Positions 55,806 to 63,088 of a stretch of DNA of 64,000 nucleotides are shown in pieces. Every line of letters begins with the position of its first letter. Position 1 is the first letter of the stretch. The DNA is from Porticoccus sp002390525 (GTDB lineage: Bacteria > Pseudomonadota > Gammaproteobacteria > Pseudomonadales > Porticoccaceae), in assembly GCA_943846655.1 (NCBI GenBank), contig OX044352.1, forward strand, positions 372,001 through 436,000, read 5' to 3'. The position numbers were made by a program, and so were the translations under genes. A model generated the notes under the pieces. The model was not told the origin of the DNA. It saw nothing but the letters and a program-made list of their open reading frames with translations, and ran no database searches.

Positions 55806-55838
55806 TATTATTACCCTCCAAATTAAAGAGTCTACCCA

Positions 55839-56666
55839 TCAACCAATACGGCCAGTTATATATGATTCTGTTAACTGATGTGTTGGCGCGGTAAATATTT
55901 TTTCTGTATCGTTAACTTCCACCAAGCGCCCCAAGTGAAAGTATGCCGTTCGATTCGAAACTCGAGCTGCCTGTTGCATGGAATGAGTTACTATAGCTAT
56001 AGTGTAATTTTCTGATAACTCGGCGATCAGTTCCTCTATTTTTGCAGAAGCAATCGGATCCAGTGCAGAGCACGGTTCATCCATCAAAATAACCTCTGGA
56101 CTTATTGCAATTGCTCTTGCTATACATAGTCTTTGTTGTTGACCACCTGAAAAACCTGTACCAGGTTGATCAAGACGATCCTTTACCTCCCCCCACAAGC
56201 CGGCTCTAGTGAGGCTTTTCTCAACAATTTCATCTATTTCGGCGCGACTGCTAACCAGTCCATGTAATTTTGGTCCATATGCGACATTATCATAAATTGA
56301 TTTAGGAAAAGGATTAGGTTTTTGAAAAACAATGCCTACTTGTGCTCTCAATGCAACAGGATCCATTGAATTTGAATATATATTTTGGTCGTCTAAAGTA
56401 ATCGTTCCAGCAACCTTACAGCTCTCAATAGTGTCATTCATCCTATTTAAACACCTTAGAAATGTAGATTTACCGCAGCCTGAAGGCCCAATCATTGCGA
56501 TTACTTCGTGTTTTCCAATATCCAAGGATAAATCAAATATAGCCTGTTTATCATTATAAGAAACATTAAGGTTTCTAACAGACATTTTTGGATTCTCTAT
56601 TAATGGCACACCAACTGTTTCTTCTGGATAATCAGCTTCTTTACCGTGGTTTTTAATTATACTCAT
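55839..56666 (-). CDS. pstB: Phosphate ABC transporter ATP-binding protein (PstB)
   Basis: ATPase of the high-affinity phosphate importer. The 275-residue protein has Walker A GPSGCGKSTFLRCLNRMND, Q-loop VGIVFQKPNPFPKSIYDNVAYG, ABC signature FSGGQQQRLCIARAIA, Walker B EVILMDEPCSALDP and the switch His in IVTHSMQQAARVS. About 28 residues precede the usual start of PstB homology. It is 15 bases downstream of pstA. Confidence 0.98.
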   Translation of the reverse strand: MSIIKNHGKEADYPEETVGVPLIENPKMSVRNLNVSYNDKQAIFDLSLDIGKHEVIAMIGPSGCGKSTFLRCLNRMNDTIESCKVAGTITLDDQNIYSNSMDPVALRAQVGIVFQKPNPFPKSIYDNVAYGPKLHGLVSSRAEIDEIVEKSLTRAGLWGEVKDRLDQPGTGFSGGQQQRLCIARAIAISPEVILMDEPCSALDPIASAKIEELIAELSENYTIAIVTHSMQQAARVSNRTAYFHLGRLVEVNDTEKIFTAPTHQLTESYITGRIG

Positions 56667-56681
56667 AATAATTTTTAATCC

Positions 56682-57974
56682 CTACATCCATCGACGCTCA
56701 AGGCGTTTGCGCAAAACTACAGCTACTGTATTCATTATTACCAAAAATGCCAGCAATACCATGATCGCAGCTGATGTTTTTTCTACAAAAGCTCTCTCTG
56801 GGCTGTCTGCCCAAAGAAAAATCTGAACAGGTAATGCTGTTGCAGGATCATTAAATCCCGTTGGAACGTCTACAATAAACGCCACCATGCCAATCATCAA
56901 TAAAGGAGCTGTTTCACCCAAAGCTCTTGCCATTCCGATTATTGCTCCTGTTAGCATTCCAGGCATTGCTAGAGGTAACACATGATGCAAGACAACTTGC
57001 ATAGGAGAAGCGCCCACTCCGATGGCAGCCTCACGTATTGACGGCGGAACTGACTTAATAGCTGCTCTGCTTGAAATAATTATTGTTGGTAAAGTCATCA
57101 ATGTTAGAACTAAACCACCCACTAGTGGTACTGAACGAGGTACATCGAAAAAATTAATGAAAACTGCTAAGCCTAATAATCCAAAAATTATAGATGGAAC
57201 AGCTGCAAGATTATTAATATTGACTTCGATGAAATTAGTCCATCTATTACGAAGTGCAAATTCTTCGAGATAGACTGCAGCGGCAACACCCAACGGAAAA
57301 GCAAGAATTATCGTAATAAGTAGTGTATAAAAAGAACCCATCGCAGCTCCATATATTCCTGCTAGCTCTGGCTCTCGAGAATCTCCCTTGGAAAAGAAAT
57401 TTGTGTTAAAGCGTGTCTCTACTTCGCCAGATTCAATTAAGCTTTGCAGCCAAGTCTCCTTATTCTCTGTCATCCTTCCTTTGAAAGGACCATCTTTATT
57501 GTTAAGACTCTTAAAATAAGTATCTATATCATCATCGGCTATTAGCCACATGTTGGCTGTAGTGTTTAATAGGTTCGGATTTTCTTTCAATTGGTCACGT
57601 AAAGTATAGCCAGCTCCGTTGCTTAATATACTGTAGAGCTCTCGTTTATTTTTGCGGCCATTAACATCAGTAAATCTGTCTCTTAAGCCAGCCTTCACAG
57701 CGCCATGGAAATCACCTAAAGCCATTTGAGAAAGATCGCTTACGTCACTTACACCCAAAACATCCTCATCATAAGTTACGTTAAGATTAATATAAGTTAA
57801 CTGAAAAGCCTTGTACCCTTTGCTGGTGATATCAGAAAATAAAAAGAGAACACACATTAATCCAAATGTAATAGCAGTTGCACCGTATAATCGAAAACGA
57901 GTTTCTGCACGATGACGTTTTTTTAAGCCTGACCGAATTTTTTCTTGACGCGCTGCTGTAGAGAGACTAGTCAT
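56682..57974 (-). CDS. pstA: Phosphate ABC transporter permease (PstA)
   Basis: Inner-membrane permease of the phosphate importer. The 430-residue protein carries the long N-terminal extension (DUF3333-type, about residues 1-200) found in Pseudomonas-like PstA, then the BPD_transp_1 core with GIYGAAMGSFYTLLITIILAFPLG, VPSIIFGLLGLAVF and the coupling-helix EAA loop REAAIGVGASPMQVVLHHVLP. It overlaps pstC by eight bases, so the two permeases are translationally coupled. Confidence 0.97.
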   Translation of the reverse strand: MTSLSTAARQEKIRSGLKKRHRAETRFRLYGATAITFGLMCVLFLFSDITSKGYKAFQLTYINLNVTYDEDVLGVSDVSDLSQMALGDFHGAVKAGLRDRFTDVNGRKNKRELYSILSNGAGYTLRDQLKENPNLLNTTANMWLIADDDIDTYFKSLNNKDGPFKGRMTENKETWLQSLIESGEVETRFNTNFFSKGDSREPELAGIYGAAMGSFYTLLITIILAFPLGVAAAVYLEEFALRNRWTNFIEVNINNLAAVPSIIFGLLGLAVFINFFDVPRSVPLVGGLVLTLMTLPTIIISSRAAIKSVPPSIREAAIGVGASPMQVVLHHVLPLAMPGMLTGAIIGMARALGETAPLLMIGMVAFIVDVPTGFNDPATALPVQIFLWADSPERAFVEKTSAAIMVLLAFLVIMNTVAVVLRKRLERRWM

Positions 57975-59355
57975 ATTGCTCCCTATATTTATTCACAATA
58001 CGCAGTGCTAGAAAATTCAATATCAAGGTTACAACGAATAACATTAACCCCAAGGCAAAAGCTGCAAGTGTTTTAGGGCTATCGAACTCTTGATCTCCAA
58101 CTAGCAAGGTAACAATTTGTACTGTCACTGTGGTTACAGTTTCAAGTGGGTTAATGGTCATTTTTGCAGCTAAACCTGCTGCCATGACTACAATCATTGT
58201 TTCTCCGATAGCGCGAGAAACTGCAAGCAAAACTCCTCCAACTATTCCAGGCAATGCAGCTGGAAAAATGACTTTTTTAATTGTCTCAGATTTGGTTGCC
58301 CCCAAGCCTAAAGAGCCATCTCTGAGACTTTGTGGAACTGCAGTTATAACATCATCTGCTAGAGAAGAGACAAATGGTATTATCATTACCCCCATTACAA
58401 GCCCGGCAGACAGAGCGCTTTCTGACGATATTTCTAATCCAATAGTTGCGCCATACTCACGTAAAAAGGGAGTGACAGTTAAAGCTGCGAAAAATCCATA
58501 TACTACTGTTGGAATTCCTGCCAAAATTTCAAGTACTGGCTTAGCAAAATTTCTTACTACAGGTTTAGCGTATTCTGCTAGATAAATCGCAGACATTAAG
58601 CCAGCGGGAACTGCTATACACATTGCAATAAAAGAAATTAAGAGGGTGCCCACAAATAGTGGTATGGCACCAAAACTTCCAGTTGATCCAACTTGATCTG
58701 AGCGAATAGCCATTTGTGGACTCCACTCAGTGCCTAATAAAAAGTCACTTGCCGGCACTAGCTGAAAAAACCTTATTGCCTCAAATAATACTGAAAGAAT
58801 AATACCTAGCGTAGCAAGAATAGCTAAACAAGCCGCGATCAGGAGTGTCCATTTAAACATTTTTTCAACCATCTGCCTGGCATGCAATTTAGGTGAAACT
58901 TTTATCCAAGCAAAGGACATAAAAAAAATAGAAACGGATAATATTAATATAGTTAGTAATTTTTGGGCTGTATTATTTAGCTGATCTAGTATTTTTGAAG
59001 CAGACACCAAATTTGGGTCAGCAAATTGTGGATCTAGGGAGCCACTTGATATATTTTCTATACTGTTTATCAACAGATTATGTTGATCAGTATTGGTTGG
59101 CTTGACGCTATCTGGCAAGTTGCTTAGGACTATTGTGCTAATTATGTGATTATCAAACAAAGACCATATAATTAATAATGCTAATGCAGGTAAGGCGCAC
59201 CATATTGCTGCACGCATACCATAAAAAAAGGGTAGTGACGCCAGCTGCTGAATGCCGCCGAGAGGTTTTGCCATACTTAAAGCTTTTACGCGTGATGCAT
59301 AAAATGCTATCAAGCTAAGTCCAAGCACAGCTAGAATTAAAGAACCAAATCCCAT
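57967..59355 (-). CDS. pstC: Phosphate ABC transporter permease (PstC)
   Basis: Partner permease of PstA. The 462-residue protein has extra N-terminal transmembrane segments (about 4-20, 45-65, 135-150 and 170-195), then the transport core: GTLLISFIAMCIAVPAGLMSAIYLAEYA, LAGIPTVVYGFFAAL and the EAA loop RDGSLGLGATKSETIKKVIFP. AAGGA precedes the ATG. A strong intergenic stem-loop lies between pstS and pstC, which may lower pstC expression relative to pstS. Confidence 0.97.
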   Translation of the reverse strand: MGFGSLILAVLGLSLIAFYASRVKALSMAKPLGGIQQLASLPFFYGMRAAIWCALPALALLIIWSLFDNHIISTIVLSNLPDSVKPTNTDQHNLLINSIENISSGSLDPQFADPNLVSASKILDQLNNTAQKLLTILILSVSIFFMSFAWIKVSPKLHARQMVEKMFKWTLLIAACLAILATLGIILSVLFEAIRFFQLVPASDFLLGTEWSPQMAIRSDQVGSTGSFGAIPLFVGTLLISFIAMCIAVPAGLMSAIYLAEYAKPVVRNFAKPVLEILAGIPTVVYGFFAALTVTPFLREYGATIGLEISSESALSAGLVMGVMIIPFVSSLADDVITAVPQSLRDGSLGLGATKSETIKKVIFPAALPGIVGGVLLAVSRAIGETMIVVMAAGLAAKMTINPLETVTTVTVQIVTLLVGDQEFDSPKTLAAFALGLMLFVVTLILNFLALRIVNKYREQYD

Positions 59356-59388
59356 TACATAAATTCCTTCATATTTCGAAATTGAAAA

Positions 59389-59414
59389 CGGCTCATGAGT
59401 ATACTCACAAGCCG
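59389..59414 (-). promoter_or_regulatory. 13-pair stem-loop/palindrome between pstS and pstC
   Basis: A 26-base near-perfect palindrome: outer arms CGGCT/AGCCG, two G-T pairs, and an inner perfect 12-base palindrome TGAGTATACTCA. On the minus strand it is followed by TTTT. It lies between the pstS stop and the pstC ATG, where related operons often have a partial terminator or RNA-stabilising hairpin that raises binding-protein levels. A shorter inverted repeat, CTGAGA/TCTCAG, is at 59456-59471, nearer to pstS. No gene is seen in this 151-base gap. Confidence 0.6.
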
Positions 59415-59506
59415 GATATTATCATAATAATAAGCAAATTTTTTTTGCAATCTCTCTGAGAAATATCTCAGCAGACTATAACGAAGGGGTGGGCAAGAGA
59501 TTCTAG

Positions 59507-60625
59507 TTATTCCACACCCTTCATTATGGTCATGTTTTTTATGTCATCTGAAAACTTAGATCGTAAATCTTTATTCATAGGGATCATACCCTTATCAGCC
59601 AAATAACCCTCTGGACCCCATGCTTTTTCACTACTAAATTCTGCAGCATAGTCAGCAATTCGAGGTACAACATTTATATGTGCTTTTTTAATATAAAAGT
59701 ATAAGGGACGTGCTATCGAATAACTTTTATCAGCTATACTTTCAAATGTAGGTTCTACTAACTCAACTGTTGAGCCTTGAACCTTGTCACTATTTTGATC
59801 TAAAAAAGAATATCCAAATATACCTAATGCATCTGGATTGGCTTCTAATTTCTGAATAATCAAGTTATCGTTTTCACCGGCCTCTATGTAGGCGCCATCC
59901 TCGCGAATAGCATGAGTGATTGCCTTAAAAACTTTCTTACCCTTCTCATTAAAAGCACTCGCAGGTATATCGAGATCTCTCATCATCTCTATAATTTTAT
60001 TGCTATCCTTGCTTTTTCTTAAAGCTTTGAGAGCTTTAAAACTTTTAGCTCCGCCTTCCATTGCAAGCTCTACAAAAGCATCACGAGTTCCAGATGTTGG
60101 TGGAGGACCGATCACGACAATTGCTTTATCCGGTAGTGAAGGATTAACATCCTGCCAGGTTTTATTTGGGTTTTTTACCAATTTGCCGTTTGAATTTGGA
60201 ATTTTGTCTGCCAAAGCTAAATAAATATCTTTACGTGTTAAATTCATTTTTTTTGATTGAATAGAATTTGACAATACAATGCCGTCGTAACCAATAAGAA
60301 CTTCGATGATTTCCGTTACGCCGTTATCTTGGCATTTTTTAAACTCAGATTCTTTTATTCGTCTTGATGAATTTGTAATATCTGGGTATTTTGTACCAAT
60401 GCCAGAACAAAATAACTTCATTCCACCACCTGAACCAGTAGATTCTATTTTAGGTGTCAGACTACCAGTATTTTTTCCAAAGCGCTCTGCCACCACTGTG
60501 GCAAAAGGGTACACTGTTGAGGATCCTACAACACTGATATAGTCACGAGATGCGGCGAACAGACTAGAGCTAAAAGAAAGTAGGCTAACAACAATAATGT
60601 AATTTTTTATACTAATGATTCTCAT
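59507..60625 (-). CDS. pstS: Periplasmic phosphate-binding protein (PstS)
   Basis: Captures phosphate for PstCAB. The 372-residue protein begins with a clear signal peptide (MRIISIKNYIIVVSLLSFSSSLFAA, given here only to its ends: basic start, hydrophobic core, SLFAA cleavage region). Motifs are ISVVGSSTVYPFATVVAE and IESTGSGGGMKLFC (phosphate contacts), ITNSSRRIKESEF and the GPPPTSGTRDAFVELAM segment. This is the alpha/PstS subgroup with YEGS-like YLADKG near the C-terminus. I start at the ATG with GGAG seven bases upstream, not nine codons earlier. A Pho box lies 50-70 bases upstream. Confidence 0.96.
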   Translation of the reverse strand: MRIISIKNYIIVVSLLSFSSSLFAASRDYISVVGSSTVYPFATVVAERFGKNTGSLTPKIESTGSGGGMKLFCSGIGTKYPDITNSSRRIKESEFKKCQDNGVTEIIEVLIGYDGIVLSNSIQSKKMNLTRKDIYLALADKIPNSNGKLVKNPNKTWQDVNPSLPDKAIVVIGPPPTSGTRDAFVELAMEGGAKSFKALKALRKSKDSNKIIEMMRDLDIPASAFNEKGKKVFKAITHAIREDGAYIEAGENDNLIIQKLEANPDALGIFGYSFLDQNSDKVQGSTVELVEPTFESIADKSYSIARPLYFYIKKAHINVVPRIADYAAEFSSEKAWGPEGYLADKGMIPMNKDLRSKFSDDIKNMTIMKGVE

Positions 60626-60660
60626 ATTGAATCTCCTTTGATGATTTTTCATTGAGAATC

Positions 60661-60694
60661 ATTTTAATCTACATTCATGACAGTAATATGACAA
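60661..60694 (-). promoter_or_regulatory. Pho box and -10 element of the pstS promoter
   Basis: On the minus strand TTGTCATATTACTGTCAT (60694-60677) contains two TGTCA repeats with 11-base periodicity, the classic PhoB binding site. Ten bases after it is TAAAAT (60666-60661), the -10, in the exact geometry of E. coli Pho promoters, where the Pho box replaces the -35. Transcription would start about 30 bases before the pstS ATG. PhoB is encoded in this window. Confidence 0.88.
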
Positions 60695-60735
60695 AATCAA
60701 CAAATGATAATTGACTGGTAAAATATACGCATATT

Positions 60736-61308
60736 ATGAACATTAAAAATTTCATCAACTATAAATTTCACCTTTTTATTCGTAAGATAGCAACGAGTAT
60801 AGATAATTTTACTGAATGGACAGGAAAAATAGTTTCATGGGCAGTCCTATTAATGGTTTTCTTAATGGGTTTAATAGTTTTAATGCGCTATTTTTTTGAA
60901 ATCGGGTCGATTGCTCTACAGGAATCCTTAACTTACTTGCATGCGCTAGTTTTTTTGATGGGCGCAGCTTTTACACTAAAGAGAAAAGGGCATGTTAGTA
61001 TCGATATTTTTTACCAGAAGTTCAGTCCTCACACTCAGGCGGTAATTCAAGTATTAGGTACATTAGTGTTCTTGATGCCTGTTTGCATTGTGATTTTAAC
61101 TCTCAGCTGGGATTACGTAATAAGCAGTTGGTCTATACAAGAAGTTTCAATGGAGGCAGAGGGCCTACCGTATATATATCTATTGAAAACATTATTAATA
61201 ACTATGCCTGCATGTCTTTTACTACAGGGACTTTCTGAAGTTATAAAGAATTCTTTATTTCTATTTGATCAAATTAAAAGTGAAGCAGAGAGTGGTTCAG
61301 ATGCTTGA
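60736..61308 (+). CDS. TRAP transporter small permease (DctQ-type)
   Basis: Small membrane subunit of a tripartite ATP-independent periplasmic transporter, which uses an ion gradient to import organic acids or related solutes. The 190-residue protein has about four transmembrane segments (about 36-58, 68-86, 106-126 and 148-168) and the DctQ pattern FMGLIVLMRYFFEIGSIALQESLTYLHALVFLMGAAFTLKRKGHVSIDI. It ends inside the start of the large permease gene. No binding protein (DctP/TAXI) gene is adjacent; the divergent neighbour is pstS. Substrate unknown. Confidence 0.88.
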   Translation: MNIKNFINYKFHLFIRKIATSIDNFTEWTGKIVSWAVLLMVFLMGLIVLMRYFFEIGSIALQESLTYLHALVFLMGAAFTLKRKGHVSIDIFYQKFSPHTQAVIQVLGTLVFLMPVCIVILTLSWDYVISSWSIQEVSMEAEGLPYIYLLKTLLITMPACLLLQGLSEVIKNSLFLFDQIKSEAESGSDA

Positions 61309-62668
61309 ATATATCCCTATAATTATGTTTGCTTCTGTTTGCGTAATAATCATGGCGGGCTACCCTGTAGCTTTTTCATTGGCAGGAACTGCACTTTTAT
61401 TTGCAGTATACGGTAACGTAGCCAATATCTTCGATATGGATTTTTTGCATGCTTTGCCAAATCGATTATACGGAATAATTGATAATACTATCCTAATAGC
61501 AGTTCCTTTATTTATTTTTATGGGTGTAATGCTAGAAAAGTCTAGCTTAGCTGAAAACCTACTGAATAGTATGTCTCAATTATTAAGAAATTTTAAAGGA
61601 GGGCTCGGTATATCGGTTGTTATGGTCGGTATGCTGTTGGCTGCTAGCACAGGAATTGTAGGCGCAACTGTAGTGACTATGGGGCTGATTTCTTTACCTA
61701 CTATGCTCAAACAGGGGTATTCTCCCTCTCTAGCATCTGGGACTATTTGTGCGACAGGAACTCTTGGACAAATCATCCCGCCATCAATCGCTTTAGTGCT
61801 ACTGGGCGATATCATTGCAAATTCTTATCAGCAAGCCCAGCTTGCTCAGGGTGTTTTTGCTCCAAAAACTATATCCGTTGGTGATCTTTTCTTAGGTGCA
61901 GTTGTCCCAGGAATGCTATTAATAATGATGTATATAGTTTATTTGACGCTTGTCGCACGTTTTGAACCACGATCTATGCCAATTGTTACTGAACAAAAAA
62001 TAAAAAGTAGTTTTTTTCAACTACTTAAACCTTTAATGCCGCCTGTAATACTTATTTTTTCAGTACTAGGATCTATTTTGTTCGGTTTAGCCACCCCAAC
62101 TGAAGCAGCAGGCATAGGTGCAATTGGGGCGATTCTGCTTACTTATAATGCGAATATGCTTTCATATGACTTATTAAAAAAAGTGGCCCAAAAAACTACC
62201 GAAATTACCTCTATGATTTTCCTGATATTAATTGGTGCATCTATCTTCTCTTTAGTTTTTAGAGGTTTTGGTGGAGACCAACTAGTAGAAGATCTTTTGA
62301 AAAATATACCTGGAGGTCTTTTTGGAGCAACATTTTTGGTTATGTTGCTAATATTTCTTCTTGGATTTATTCTCGATTTTATAGAAATAACTTATGTGGT
62401 TGTTCCAATTGTTGCCCCAGCTTTGCTTGGATTAGGTCTTGATCCGATTTGGCTTGGTATTATGATTGCAGTAAATTTACAAACTTCTTTTTTAACACCA
62501 CCATTTGGTTTTTCATTATTTTATCTTAAAGGTGTAGCGCCAAATAGCGTACACATACAGGATATTTATAAAGGAGTGATGCCCTTTATAGCAATACAAA
62601 TAATACTCATGGCACAACTTGCCATTTGGCCTTCAATTGCAACGTGGCTTCCATCTTTGAGTAACTAA
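61301..62668 (+). CDS. TRAP transporter large permease (DctM-type)
   Basis: Large membrane subunit with 455 residues and about 11-12 transmembrane helices. Markers are MAGYPVAFSLAG, DNTILIAVPLFIFMGVMLEKS, LAASTGIVGATVVTMGLISLPTML, ATGTLGQIIPPSIALVLLG, ATPTEAAGIGAIGAILL and NLQTSFLTPPFGFSLFYLKG. The last two and the inserted long periplasmic loop resemble the 'mannitol/chloroaromatic compound' subgroup. I start at the ATG giving MLEYIPIIMF, eight bases inside dctQ, with GAGAGTGG upstream, rather than an earlier TTG. Substrate unknown. Confidence 0.92.
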   Translation: MLEYIPIIMFASVCVIIMAGYPVAFSLAGTALLFAVYGNVANIFDMDFLHALPNRLYGIIDNTILIAVPLFIFMGVMLEKSSLAENLLNSMSQLLRNFKGGLGISVVMVGMLLAASTGIVGATVVTMGLISLPTMLKQGYSPSLASGTICATGTLGQIIPPSIALVLLGDIIANSYQQAQLAQGVFAPKTISVGDLFLGAVVPGMLLIMMYIVYLTLVARFEPRSMPIVTEQKIKSSFFQLLKPLMPPVILIFSVLGSILFGLATPTEAAGIGAIGAILLTYNANMLSYDLLKKVAQKTTEITSMIFLILIGASIFSLVFRGFGGDQLVEDLLKNIPGGLFGATFLVMLLIFLLGFILDFIEITYVVVPIVAPALLGLGLDPIWLGIMIAVNLQTSFLTPPFGFSLFYLKGVAPNSVHIQDIYKGVMPFIAIQIILMAQLAIWPSIATWLPSLSN

Positions 62669-62678
62669 CGATCGAGAA

Positions 62679-62942
62679 CTAGTTGATCATATTCTTATCT
62701 CTAAGATATTTCATCAGCTCTTGGTACCCACCTATGTATGAGTTATTGTAAAAAATTTGTGGGACTGTATTTGCAGGCTTTCCAATTTTTTGAGCTAGAT
62801 CATCTGGGTTTATATTTTCTGTATGAATATCAATGTAATCGAACTGTATAAGATTTGCCTGAAGAACTGTCTTTGCTTGACGACAAAATCCACATGCTTG
62901 ATGTCCATATATAGTAAATATATCAATTTTATTATCTATCAT
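62679..62942 (-). CDS. grxA: Glutaredoxin, GrxA-like
   Basis: Small glutathione-dependent disulfide reductase. The 87-residue protein has active site C17-G-F-C20, then the GrxA-like run IDIHTENINPDDLAQKIGKP, TVPQIFYNNSYIGGYQEL (cis-Pro and glutathione-binding Gly-Gly). This fits E. coli GrxA better than GrxC, although CGFC replaces the normal CPYC. The start is the ATG with AGGA ten bases upstream; a longer frame adds an untypical hydrophobic leader. It is convergent with the TRAP permease and divergent from glyQ. Confidence 0.85.
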   Translation of the reverse strand: MIDNKIDIFTIYGHQACGFCRQAKTVLQANLIQFDYIDIHTENINPDDLAQKIGKPANTVPQIFYNNSYIGGYQELMKYLRDKNMIN

Positions 62943-63028
62943 AAGAGATTTTTCCTGATAAAATATTTGAAATAAAAATAAAAAATAAAGGACCACAGCA
63001 AGATGTCAGTAACTGATTTTATAAATAC

Positions 63029-63057
63029 TTACTATTCATTGTCTGCAGCCTTATAAT
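63029..63057 (+). promoter_or_regulatory. Candidate sigma-70 promoter for glyQ
   Basis: TATAAT (63052-63057, perfect -10) is preceded after 17 bases by TTACTA (63029-63034, four of six -35 matches). Transcription would start near 63064, about 25 bases before the GTG of glyQ. Confidence 0.5.
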
Positions 63058-63088
63058 CATTAATATTATATTCTAAGAGGAAGCCTAG

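Noticed and set aside
60626..60652. Longer pstS start nine codons upstream
   Set aside because: The downstream ATG has GGAG at good spacing and yields a standard signal peptide; the longer form puts extra basic residues ahead of it.
60711..60737. TTGACT as a -35 for the TRAP operon
   Set aside because: With normal spacing the -10 would overlap the dctQ start codon, which is not workable for a normal leader.
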